Assembly: GCA_945866165.1 (NCBI GenBank)
Contig: CAMBGO010000113.1
Span: 1 to 7,333 of the forward strand
Length of the DNA stretch: 7,333 nt
Source: Chitinophaga pinensis
GTDB taxonomy: Bacteria; Bacteroidota; Bacteroidia; Chitinophagales; Chitinophagaceae
Direction of reading: 5' to 3'
Positions 1 to 6,969 of the stretch are shown here, piece after piece. The notes beneath the pieces were generated by a model that did no database searches, was not told the origin of the DNA, and was given only the letters and a program-made list of their open reading frames with translations. Position 1 is the stretch's first letter. The number at the start of each line of letters is the position of its first letter. The position numbers were made by a program, and so were the translations under genes.

Positions 1-2232
1 ATCGTCCATATCTTTTTCGTCAATTACCTCTGGTAATTCAAATACCGTTGGATACCCCTGTTGCTTGCCTATAAAATCAACGACTTTTTCAACTTCAGGT
101 GTATCTACAAACACACATTGAACCCTTGTTACTTCTCCCATATAGGAAACTAGCATATCCCCTCTTCCGATCAATTGCTCAGCACCTCCTAAATCAAGTA
201 TCGTTCTGCTATCAACTTTTGACGAAACCTTGAATGCGATTCGTGCAGGAAAATTAGCCTTGATTGTACCTGTTATAATATTTACAGATGGGCGCTGCGT
301 TGCAACAATTAGGTGAATACCTATGGCTCTTGCAAGTTGTGCAAGCCTAGCAATAGGGGTTTCAATCTCCTTTCCTGCAGTCATGATCAAGTCGGCAAAT
401 TCATCAATAACCAAAACAATAAAAGGAAGAAATTTATGCCCCTTAGTTGGGTTCAATTTTCTTTCTGAAAATTTTTCATTGTATTCTCTAATATTCCTAC
501 ACCCAGCATCTTTAAGCAAATCATATCGCTCATCCATTTCAATACACAATGCATTCAATGTATTAACAACTTTTCTGGTGTCGGTAATAATTGCATCTTC
601 TTCTCCTGGAAGTTTCGCTAGAAAATGCTTTTCAATAACACGGTAAATACTTAGTTCCACTTTCTTGGGATCCACAAGCACAAATTTCAATTGTGAAGGG
701 TGCTTTTTGTATAGTAGTGAAACAAGAATTGCATTCAATCCAACTGACTTACCCTGACCAGTTGCACCAGCCATCAAAAGATGCGGCATGGCAGCAAGGT
801 CTACAATGAAATTTTCATTATCGATTTTCTTACCCAATGCAATGGGAAGAGCAAAGTCATTTTTTTGAAATTTTTCTGAGGCTAACAAAGCTTTCATACC
901 AACAATGGTCTTTTTCACATTTGGAACCTCAATGCCAATTGTTCCTTTCCCTGGTATAGGTGCAATAATCCTGATACCCAACGCAGAGAGACTCAATGCA
1001 ATATCGTCTTCAAGATTCTTTATTCTTGAAATCCTTACACCAGCGGCAGGTACAATTTCATATAGTGTAACTGTTGGACCGATTGTGGCGAATATCTTCT
1101 GAATTTCAATATCATAATTTCGAAGCGTTGCCATGATTTGGTTCTTATTTGCCTCCAACTCGGACTGATCCATTAAAATCTTATCGCTAGAAAGTTGAGC
1201 AAGCAAATCCAACGAAGGATATTTATACCCTTTAAGATCTGCAATAGGATCGTACTTTGGTGAAGCCAAAACGGCTGCAGCCTTTGCTGATATTTTATCT
1301 TCTGATACTACCGGTTTTATTTCCAAATTAGGTTCACCAGAAACTGAATCATTAGCATCTACAGAACTAGCTATATCTTGATTTGGCTTCAAAGGAGTTT
1401 CAGATAATAAGCTCTGAATTTCATCCTGCTTAACAAGAACTTCATTTTCTTGTAGATTAACTATCTGTAGGGTATTCTCATTTTGTGACTTGAGTGAATT
1501 TCCCTCTGTCAAATCAATTCTTGGTTGCAGATTCTCTTCAATCACCAAACTAGGCCCAATTGATGGGCTAGTAGAATCTAAATCTGATGTATTTAAAAGC
1601 GTGTTTTCATTTTTCCAAAGAGGCCATCTAAAAACAGGATTAAATCTCCAAATGAAATAAGAGAAAAGCGATACAATGATTACTGATGCTGTTCCAAGTT
1701 TTCCAATAACAGCATTTAACCAACCGGATACAAATAAACCAAATGCACCTCCTAAATTAAAGTTAACATCACCTGCAAAAAAAGACGCACTTACGCTAAT
1801 CACAACAATTCCGACCAATACATATCTCAAATTTCTCCAAATTGAAAAAACCTTTTTCCCAAATAGAAAATTAACCCCTACAACAAAAAAAAATGAACAA
1901 AAAAGAAATGAGGCAACACCAAAACCATATTCAAAAAACACAAATGCAGTATATGCTCCAAGGCTTCCAAGTTGATTACTTATTTCAAGCTCATTGGGGA
2001 AAAGTATTTTGATTCCGGTATTCCTGACCATGTCCTGGTCTTCCTTCCATGTAAACAAATATGAGGTATAGGATACAAAAAGGAAAAAACAAAACAACAA
2101 TGATAATGCACCAAAAATTTTATGCGTACGCTCATCTTTAATTAATGTCTTCATTTCAACAGCCTCCGCTGTTTCCTCTTTAAGGGACTCTTGGGCCTTT
2201 TCTTTTCTTGTCGACTTCGATCTATTACCCAT
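1..2232 (-). CDS. ftsK: DNA translocase FtsK (3' end outside window)
   Basis: Septum-anchored, ATP-driven DNA pump that clears chromosome ends through the closing division site. 744 residues are visible. After a charged N-terminus there are about four membrane segments (roughly residues 38-60, 91-124, 136-154, 161-195), then a low-complexity Ser/Asn/Glu-rich linker (about 205-370), then the motor. Motor motifs seen: Walker A GATGQGKS at 489-496, Walker B VLVIDEFADL with D610/E611, then ARAIGIHLIVATQRPSV, SSKVDSRTILD and GGAEQLIGRGDML, all diagnostic of FtsK/SpoIIIE. The frame stays open to base 1, ending in an acidic stretch that normally precedes the C-terminal gamma winged helix, so probably about 80-120 residues are missing. 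The ATG at 2230-2232 is the first in frame after the candidate promoter at 2281-2307; M27 is the next ATG and would remove the charged tail. The family is certain. Recognition of KOPS-like sites cannot be judged because gamma is absent. Confidence 0.97.
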   Translation of the reverse strand, partial: MGNRSKSTRKEKAQESLKEETAEAVEMKTLIKDERTHKIFGALSLLFCFFLFVSYTSYLFTWKEDQDMVRNTGIKILFPNELEISNQLGSLGAYTAFVFFEYGFGVASFLFCSFFFVVGVNFLFGKKVFSIWRNLRYVLVGIVVISVSASFFAGDVNFNLGGAFGLFVSGWLNAVIGKLGTASVIIVSLFSYFIWRFNPVFRWPLWKNENTLLNTSDLDSTSPSIGPSLVIEENLQPRIDLTEGNSLKSQNENTLQIVNLQENEVLVKQDEIQSLLSETPLKPNQDIASSVDANDSVSGEPNLEIKPVVSEDKISAKAAAVLASPKYDPIADLKGYKYPSLDLLAQLSSDKILMDQSELEANKNQIMATLRNYDIEIQKIFATIGPTVTLYEIVPAAGVRISRIKNLEDDIALSLSALGIRIIAPIPGKGTIGIEVPNVKKTIVGMKALLASEKFQKNDFALPIALGKKIDNENFIVDLAAMPHLLMAGATGQGKSVGLNAILVSLLYKKHPSQLKFVLVDPKKVELSIYRVIEKHFLAKLPGEEDAIITDTRKVVNTLNALCIEMDERYDLLKDAGCRNIREYNEKFSERKLNPTKGHKFLPFIVLVIDEFADLIMTAGKEIETPIARLAQLARAIGIHLIVATQRPSVNIITGTIKANFPARIAFKVSSKVDSRTILDLGGAEQLIGRGDMLVSYMGEVTRVQCVFVDTPEVEKVVDFIGKQQGYPTVFELPEVIDEKDMDD

Positions 2233-2280
2233 GTGCTAGGAATGACTTTATTTTATTGATACCAGGCAATGCAACGGATA

Positions 2281-2307
2281 CAAATTTACACATTATTTTT
2301 GGGGCAA
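2281..2307 (-). promoter_or_regulatory. Candidate Bacteroidota-type promoter of ftsK
   Basis: Read on the minus strand, TTG (2307-2305) is followed after 16 bases by TAAATTTG (2288-2281), which fits the TAnnTTTG -7 element of the Bacteroidota primary sigma factor. The spacer is slightly shorter than the usual 17-23. It lies about 50 bases before the ftsK ATG, in the only sizeable gap of the minus-strand cluster, so ftsK probably has its own transcript besides read-through from DUF423. The rest of the 2233-2335 gap shows no hairpin or RNA gene. Inferred from sequence only. Confidence 0.5.
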
Positions 2308-2335
2308 TATATATGTTAAAAAAGAATACATTTTG

Positions 2336-2758
2336 TCAAGAATTTTCATTCCCTGAGTCATGGTATTTCTTTTTTGATGAAGGTATTGCAAACGTTAAAA
2401 AAAGCCACCCTACAATTAATGATGCCCCACCAAATGGCGTAACGACTGCAACAATATTAGATTTTGAAAATCCAACATGTGATAAAAAAATTCTTAAATA
2501 GATTGACCCAGAAAAAAGTATAACCCCTATCAGGAATAGGTATCCAGCAAACTTGATCTTGACATCATGATAAATTCTATATAATAAGCCAGCTAAAAAC
2601 AAAGCGATAGCATGTGACATCTGGTAAGTAACCGCAGTTTGTATACTCTCAAGTTCTTGGAGTGATAAAAATTCTTTCAGCAAATGAGCTCCAAACGCAC
2701 CAATTACAACCGCTAACATGGCAAGTACAGAAGCAGCTTTAAAAAAAATTTTGTGCAT
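2336..2758 (-). CDS. DUF423 family small integral membrane protein
   Basis: 140-residue membrane protein of the DUF423 family (YgdD/YwdK-like), whose biochemical role is unknown. Four hydrophobic segments are visible at about residues 5-25, 47-64, 69-90 and 102-124. Family hallmarks seen are GAFGAH at 20-25, the YQMSHAIAL stretch at 45-53, LFSGSIY at 81-87 and TPFGGASLIVGW at 107-118. Length is slightly above the usual 120-130 because of a polar Lys/Ser/Asn tail after residue 126. The ATG lies inside the end of aroK, with a 20-base overlap, so it is probably translated from the same message and possibly coupled. There is no visible ribosome binding site, as is common in this phylum. The family call is firm; no function should be inferred from the neighbours. 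Confidence 0.9.
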   Translation of the reverse strand: MHKIFFKAASVLAMLAVVIGAFGAHLLKEFLSLQELESIQTAVTYQMSHAIALFLAGLLYRIYHDVKIKFAGYLFLIGVILFSGSIYLRIFLSHVGFSKSNIVAVVTPFGGASLIVGWLFLTFAIPSSKKKYHDSGNENS

Positions 2759-3296
2759 CGCTAACTAGTTTTAGGATTTTAGATAGGGTAACATCGTTAT
2801 CATTCAAGATGATAGTTGAAAGTTCGTAAAATTTTTTACGTTCCGCCAATTTATTTTCTATAAATGCTAGCAGCTGATCATCTTCAAGTTCCTTTAATAG
2901 GGGCCTTTGATCCTTTTCATTCCTCAGCCTTGAAAAAAGAATATTTACTGAAGGATTTAACCAAACCGTAAGGCCATGACTATTCATCCATTCCATGTTG
3001 TTGTTAAAACAAGGCGTGCCTCCACCGCATCCTATGAAATGAAATCTCTCTTTTTTTGTAGAATCGGTTTTGATTTCTTTTAAATTAAGTTCAGTTGAAA
3101 TTTTATGCAGTATGCTTGTTTCAAGCTCCCTGAAGTAGTCTTCACCATGCTTTTCAAAAACCTGGTTGATCGTCATGCCAGTTTGTTCTACTACTAGATT
3201 ATCTAAATCAATATACTCAGAGTCAGTCTCTATAGCTAGTTGATTCCCAAGATGTGACTTACCTGCACCCATAAAGCCCAACAAGAATACAATCAT
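2739..3296 (-). CDS. aroK: Shikimate kinase
   Basis: Phosphorylates shikimate to shikimate 3-phosphate with ATP, the fifth step of the cytosolic chorismate pathway. The 185-residue protein has P-loop GFMGAGKS at 7-14; the shikimate/Mg acidic pair D30 and D32 (in YIDLDNL); R56 in FRELE; the shikimate-binding glycines G91-G93 in CGGGTPC; the LID arginine R131 in RPLL; and R153 in AERKKFYE. These match, in order, the catalytic residues known from the family. Length is a little over the usual 165-175, explained by a charged insertion at about 69-84 before the GGG strand. It follows the acyl-CoA dehydrogenase by 27 bases and overlaps the DUF423 gene by 20 bases, which suggests an operon without a pathway link. 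The start is the ATG directly before the P-loop strand, where the family usually begins. It could be labelled aroL; one family. Confidence 0.95.
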   Translation of the reverse strand: MIVFLLGFMGAGKSHLGNQLAIETDSEYIDLDNLVVEQTGMTINQVFEKHGEDYFRELETSILHKISTELNLKEIKTDSTKKERFHFIGCGGGTPCFNNNMEWMNSHGLTVWLNPSVNILFSRLRNEKDQRPLLKELEDDQLLAFIENKLAERKKFYELSTIILNDNDVTLSKILKLVSDAQNFF

Positions 3297-3323
3297 GTGT
3301 AAGACGATAACTGTTTGTAAAAA

Positions 3324-4505
3324 TTACTTAAATGCGTTGAAGCCGGTAATATCCATTCCTGTGATAAGCAAATGGATGTCATGTGTACCCTCATAAGTGA
3401 TAACACTTTCCAAATTCATCATATGTCTCATCACCGGATACTCATCAGTGATACCCATTCCACCTAGAATCTGACGTGCATCCCTGCAAATATCCTGTGC
3501 CATACTGCATGAATTTCTCTTTGCCATACTGATTTGTGAAGCAGTTGCTTTACCTGCATCCATCAATACACCTAATCGCCAATTTAGTAGTTGGGCCTTG
3601 GTAATTTCAGTAATCATTTCTGCCAACTTTTTCTGTTGCAATTGAAAAGCCCCAATTGGCTTATCGAATTGCATGCGTTCTTTTGAATACCTTAATGCTG
3701 TATCATAACAATCCATAGCCAACCCCAACACTCCCCAAGCTATACCATACCTTGCCTTGGAAAGACATCCTAATGGACCTTTAAGTCCTTTTACGTTGGG
3801 TAATATATTTTCTTTGGGAACCAACACATCTTCAAAAACCAATTCACCTGTTGAAGAAGCGCGCAGGCTCCACTTTCCATGAATCTCTGGCGCAGAAAAA
3901 CCCTTCATCCCTTTTTCAACAATAACTCCAACAATATCTCCAGCCTCGTCCTTTGCCCAAACAACGGCTAGATCAGCATAAGGCGCATTACTGATCCACA
4001 TCTTACTGCCGTTCAGCAAAACATGGTCTCCCCGATCCTTAATATTGGTAAGCATTCCAGACGGATTGCTTCCATGATCTGCTTCTGTTAACCCAAAACA
4101 ACCTAGCCATTCTCCACTAGCCAACTTGGGCAAATATTTCATTCGTTGTTCCTCGTTTCCATATTTGTAAATGGGATACATCACCAAAGACCCCTGCACA
4201 CTGGCAGTGGAACGCACACCACTATCGCCTCTTTCAAGCTCCTGCATCATCAATCCATAACTAATGCTATCTAGACCGCCGCCGCCGTATTTAACAGGAA
4301 TAGTAGGTCCAAAACAACCTATTGAACCCATTTCTTTAACTATTTGAATGGGAAAAGAACATTCTTGAGCAGCACGCTCAATAATTGGGGAAATAGAACG
4401 CTTAACATATTCCCTCACAGCAGAACGAATCATAAGATGTTCTTCACTCAATAATTCATCAAGATTATAATAATCCGGCGATTCAAACTGGTCTTGTCGT
4501 GCCAT
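3324..4505 (-). CDS. gcdH: Glutaryl-CoA dehydrogenase-type acyl-CoA dehydrogenase
   Basis: Cytosolic FAD enzyme expected to oxidise and decarboxylate glutaryl-CoA to crotonyl-CoA in lysine, tryptophan or glutarate breakdown. With the start used here it has 393 residues, the normal length. The C-terminal TYEGTHDIH holds the catalytic base E372, and the tail ITGFNAF matches GCDHs. The substrate-carboxylate residues known from human GCDH (E87, R94, S98) align to E91, R98 and S102 in ELERGDSGVRSTAS. The FAD/substrate motif CFGLTEADHGSNPS lies at 136-149, KARYGIAWGVLG at 250-261, and QILGGMGITDEY at 345-356. Tyr371 and E91 favour the decarboxylating type. An in-frame ATG at 4557-4559 adds 18 residues and overlaps the SET stop as ATGA. 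I prefer 4503-4505 because homologous sequence begins there, but the longer form is possible. Some Bacteroidota paralogues may accept other acyl-CoAs. Confidence 0.9.
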   Translation of the reverse strand: MARQDQFESPDYYNLDELLSEEHLMIRSAVREYVKRSISPIIERAAQECSFPIQIVKEMGSIGCFGPTIPVKYGGGGLDSISYGLMMQELERGDSGVRSTASVQGSLVMYPIYKYGNEEQRMKYLPKLASGEWLGCFGLTEADHGSNPSGMLTNIKDRGDHVLLNGSKMWISNAPYADLAVVWAKDEAGDIVGVIVEKGMKGFSAPEIHGKWSLRASSTGELVFEDVLVPKENILPNVKGLKGPLGCLSKARYGIAWGVLGLAMDCYDTALRYSKERMQFDKPIGAFQLQQKKLAEMITEITKAQLLNWRLGVLMDAGKATASQISMAKRNSCSMAQDICRDARQILGGMGITDEYPVMRHMMNLESVITYEGTHDIHLLITGMDITGFNAFK

Positions 4506-4555
4506 TGGGTTGAATTTGATTAACAAAGATAATGAAGAATGCCTTAGGTTGAATC

Positions 4556-4939
4556 TCATTTAACTTCAAACCAAACAGGCTTCTCGTCGTTCCATGTACC
4601 ATTATAGTTGATGAATAGCTCTTCCCCTTGTTCAATATCCCTTATCGCTTTTACTTTAATTATCTGAGCATCAAAATCCATCTCATATTCACAATTGGAT
4701 ACGTATGAATGATTGTATATTGGAACATATCCCAATGCCATACAACAAGTGCCAGCATCTTCCTCCCACTCAAAAATATAATCATGAAGCAGTGTCTTGT
4801 CTAAAAAAATCCTATCAGCCTTGGTCATTAGTATCACAGGAGCCACTTCAAGAATTGTTTCTTTCGCAATAAAGTCTGATGTAAAAATCCCCCTACCCCT
4901 GTCAGGTGAAGGTAAAATATGAAGGTAAGGTTGAACCAT
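4556..4939 (-). CDS. Small SET-domain protein, putative lysine methyltransferase
   Basis: 127-residue protein made almost only of a SET domain, the fold of S-adenosylmethionine-dependent protein-lysine methyltransferases. Seen: the N-terminal GRGIF (15-19), typical of the first SET strand pair; the NHSYVSNCEYE stretch with N76-H77, which forms the SAM-binding pseudoknot; and GEELFINY (105-112), whose last tyrosine Y112 is the expected catalytic residue. Pre-SET and post-SET cysteine clusters are absent, and the protein is near the minimum length for the fold. The substrate is unknown; bacterial members are reported to act on varied proteins, so no target should be assumed. Its stop overlaps an upstream in-frame ATG of the acyl-CoA dehydrogenase (ATGA), so the two are likely co-transcribed. 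It is the first gene of the minus-strand cluster, divergent from mgtE with 54 bases between start codons. Confidence 0.88.
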   Translation of the reverse strand: MVQPYLHILPSPDRGRGIFTSDFIAKETILEVAPVILMTKADRIFLDKTLLHDYIFEWEEDAGTCCMALGYVPIYNHSYVSNCEYEMDFDAQIIKVKAIRDIEQGEELFINYNGTWNDEKPVWFEVK

Positions 4940-4948
4940 AACTTAATC

Positions 4949-4978
4949 TTGTAAGGTGGAAAACTATGATTAATTTTG
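4949..4978 (+). promoter_or_regulatory. Candidate Bacteroidota-type promoter of mgtE
   Basis: TTG at 4949-4951, a 19-base spacer, and TAATTTTG at 4971-4978 match the Bacteroidota primary promoter pattern TTG-N(17-23)-TAnnTTTG in both elements and spacing. The expected transcription start is about 5-8 bases later (around 4984), leaving a very short leader before the ATG at 4994 or about 30 bases before the ATG at 5015. The leader is too short for a magnesium riboswitch. The TTG at 4976 lies inside the -7 element, which argues against it as a start codon. Sequence-based inference. Confidence 0.6.
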
Positions 4979-4993
4979 CTCAAATTCCATGCT

Positions 4994-6385
4994 ATGAACC
5001 AGGTTGTGGAAAATATGGATTTACAGGAACAATTTGAGTACTTTCTCTTGAAGGAAAACAAGGGGGGACTACAATCCTATTTGGATAACCTAAATATTAG
5101 CGACGTTGCATTGCTGACAGAAGACAACGAGACATACGCTACTGAAATCATATCCAATCTATCAGTTCATAGGGCATCAAGCACTTTTAAGATCCTGGAA
5201 TTAGGAATCCAAAAAAAAGTTATTCAGCAACTACATCCACTCAAGACTGCAGCACTATTGAATGAACTTCCTGCTGATGACCGTACTTCATTTCTTGAGG
5301 AATTAACTACTGAAGCTGTTAGGGAACTCATCAAATTACTCAATCCGGAAGAAAGAAAAATCACCCTTTCACTGCTAGGATATCCTGAAGGAAGTGTGGG
5401 CAGGCTGATGACCCCTGACTATATTGCGGTACAAGCTGATTGGACTATTGCTGAAGTATTGGAACACATACGTGAAGTTGGGCAGGAAAGTGAAACCATT
5501 GATGTTATATATGTCATCAATGATCAAGGACAATTAGTTGATGACGTAAGAATAAAAGAATTTCTTATTTCACCACCAGAAAAATTTGTGAGTGAGCTCA
5601 CAGATGGAAGATATGTAGAGCTAAATGTATATGACAACCAGGAAATGGCCAACCAGGTATTCAAAATGAATAACAGGGTTGCCTTACCAGTAGTTGACAA
5701 CAATAATATCCTACTTGGAATTGTCACAATCGATGACATCCTTTGGGTGGCCAATGAAGAGTTCAGTGAGGACATGCAGAAAATGGGAGGTACAGAAGCA
5801 CTTGAAGAACCATACCTAGAAATTTCGCTTCTAAAACTATTTAAAAAACGAGTGGGTTGGTTGATAGTACTCTTTCTTGGTGAGATGCTCACGGCAACCG
5901 CCATGGCATCATTCGAAATTGCACTCGATAAGGCACTTGTCCTTTCCCTTTTTATACCCCTCATTATTTCTAGTGGAGGAAATACCGGTTCACAAGCATC
6001 ATCACTAATCATCCAGGCACTTACAGTTGGTGAAGTTTCACTTTCAGATTGGTGGAATGTAATGAGAAGAGAAATTCTTTCAGGAATCATGCTTGGTTCA
6101 GTACTTGGTATCATTGGATTTAGCAGAGTCGTTCTTTGGTCACAAATCTTCCCAGACGTTTATGGCCCACATTTTATTTTAATTGCTTTTGTAGTTGGCA
6201 TCTCACTAATTGGGGTAGTTCTATTTGGAACAATAACAGGATCGATGCTGCCAATTATATTGAAGCGATTGGGTGCAGACCCCGCTGTTTCTTCCGCACC
6301 ATTTGTAGCTACATTGGTTGATGTAACGGGTGTAATCATCTACTTCAACTGTGCATATTTATTCCTCAAGGGCACCTTGCTTTAA
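4994..6385 (+). CDS. mgtE: Magnesium transporter MgtE
   Basis: Inner-membrane Mg2+ channel/transporter that admits Mg2+ when the cell is short of it; the cytosolic domains sense Mg2+ and close the pore. 463 residues with the full architecture: a helical N domain (about 10-130, including LHPLKTAALLNELPADDR), a CBS pair starting at GRLMTPDYIAV (136) and running to about 250 (second CBS ends in LLGIVTIDDIL), a linker helix, and five membrane segments (about 287-305, 314-341, 361-380, 394-421, 438-458). Signatures seen are FIPLIISSGGNTGSQ (320-334) and DPAVSSAPFVATLVDV (429-444), where D429 matches the pore Mg2+ ligand known from Thermus MgtE. The ATG at 4994 is chosen because an upstream TTG (4976) lies inside the promoter; the ATG at 5015 would give 456 residues and is also plausible. 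No truncation is seen. Single-gene unit divergent from the SET gene. Confidence 0.95.
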   Translation: MNQVVENMDLQEQFEYFLLKENKGGLQSYLDNLNISDVALLTEDNETYATEIISNLSVHRASSTFKILELGIQKKVIQQLHPLKTAALLNELPADDRTSFLEELTTEAVRELIKLLNPEERKITLSLLGYPEGSVGRLMTPDYIAVQADWTIAEVLEHIREVGQESETIDVIYVINDQGQLVDDVRIKEFLISPPEKFVSELTDGRYVELNVYDNQEMANQVFKMNNRVALPVVDNNNILLGIVTIDDILWVANEEFSEDMQKMGGTEALEEPYLEISLLKLFKKRVGWLIVLFLGEMLTATAMASFEIALDKALVLSLFIPLIISSGGNTGSQASSLIIQALTVGEVSLSDWWNVMRREILSGIMLGSVLGIIGFSRVVLWSQIFPDVYGPHFILIAFVVGISLIGVVLFGTITGSMLPIILKRLGADPAVSSAPFVATLVDVTGVIIYFNCAYLFLKGTLL

Positions 6386-6403
6386 ACCTATTAAGATTGC
6401 TAT

Positions 6404-6426
6404 GTTGTTATCGGACCGAAAACAAC
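6404..6426. repeat. Imperfect palindrome after mgtE
   Basis: A 23-base inverted repeat centred on A6415: arms of 11 bases pair with one A/A mismatch (6410 with 6420). It begins 18 bases after the mgtE stop and ends 41 bases before the next start. As RNA it would form a short stem with a three-base or smaller loop. No U-rich run follows, so a classical intrinsic terminator is not supported. It may end mgtE transcription in another way or be an operator for the downstream pair. The rest of 6386-6467 is AT-rich, without a clear promoter match. Confidence 0.45.
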
Positions 6427-6467
6427 CTGAAGTAAATATTTGAACAAAAACTTTTAATTAATATAAA

Positions 6468-6944
6468 ATGAAAAGGCCTTGGAACAGGGTAAACCTGCCA
6501 GTATATAGCTTAAGCTCAAAAAATGCAGATCAAGAAAACATGCACATATGTACATATGTATCATCTGTAAGCATGCAGCCAAAGAGAATGATGGTGGCAA
6601 TATTTCAGGGAACAAAAACGCTCGAATTAGCTGAAATCGAAAAACACTTTGTGCTTCAATTACTTGCAGAACAACAATATAAACTGGTAAAATTACTAGG
6701 TCAATCGTCTGGTAATTCAATCAATAAAATAGAAAGACTCGAAAAAAGAAAATTGTTGAGTACATGGAAAGATTTCAAAGTGCTAAAAGAAGCATTGGCA
6801 TATATGGAATTAAAAGCAATTAGCATTTCAAATGCCGGAGATCACATTGTATTCATTTGTGATGTGATAAGTTTTCACAACAACCTAGCAGGGGAACCGT
6901 TAACTTTGAACTTATTACGAGAAAAAGGAATTGTGAGGGGCTAA
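6468..6944 (+). CDS. Flavin reductase-like (FMN-binding split barrel) protein
   Basis: 158-residue protein resembling the flavin reductase-like domain family, which binds FMN on a split beta-barrel and often reduces flavin with NAD(P)H. Supporting pattern: strand NMHICTYVSSVSMQPKRMMVAI (24-45), the usual flavin-contact region of form N-x-x-T-x-x-S-x-x-x-x-P; TLELAEIEKHFVLQLLAEQ (51-69), matching the family's T-x-x-x-I-x-x-x-x-x-F-V-L-x-L-L; LLGQSSGNSINKIE (76-89), resembling the G-x-x-S-G-x-x-x-x-K segment; and GDHIVFICDVISF (124-136), the final GDH strand. It ends near residue 158, slightly shorter than many members. The true electron donor and partner are unknown. The start is the first ATG of the frame after an AT-rich leader; no good Shine-Dalgarno is seen. 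The stop lies 25 bases before the enolase-superfamily gene, suggesting co-transcription. Family fairly sure, reaction uncertain. Confidence 0.75.
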   Translation: MKRPWNRVNLPVYSLSSKNADQENMHICTYVSSVSMQPKRMMVAIFQGTKTLELAEIEKHFVLQLLAEQQYKLVKLLGQSSGNSINKIERLEKRKLLSTWKDFKVLKEALAYMELKAISISNAGDHIVFICDVISFHNNLAGEPLTLNLLREKGIVRG

Positions 6945-6969
6945 AAACACTATAACACACGGGTATATC

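Noticed and set aside
323..2501. Several plus-strand open frames of 65-107 codons (323-646, 905-1102, 1676-1975, 2208-2501)
   Set aside because: They lie antisense to ftsK or the DUF423 gene and have no family motifs; they are shadows of real genes.
4524..4531. TATCTTTG (minus strand) as a promoter for the acyl-CoA dehydrogenase
   Set aside because: It matches TAnnTTTG, but no TTG lies at the right distance upstream, and the gene follows the SET gene without a gap.
4959..4966. TAGTTTTC (minus strand) as a -7 element for the SET gene
   Set aside because: The last base does not match, and the nearest TTTG upstream is only 14 bases away; too weak to annotate.
4976..4978. TTG as the mgtE start codon
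   Set aside because: It lies inside the TAATTTTG -7 element of the candidate promoter, so it would be upstream of the transcription start; ATG codons follow at 4994 and 5015.
4834..5061. A 75-codon minus-strand frame across the SET/mgtE gap
   Set aside because: It overlaps both the SET gene and the start of mgtE and has an unlikely composition; no family is recognisable.
5524..6114. A 196-codon open frame antisense to mgtE
   Set aside because: Serine-rich, with no recognisable domain; it lies wholly within the well-supported mgtE gene and mirrors its codon composition.
6435..6442. AATATTTG as a -7 element for the flavin reductase-like gene
   Set aside because: The first base differs from TAnnTTTG, and the nearest TTG is 27 bases upstream, outside the accepted spacing.
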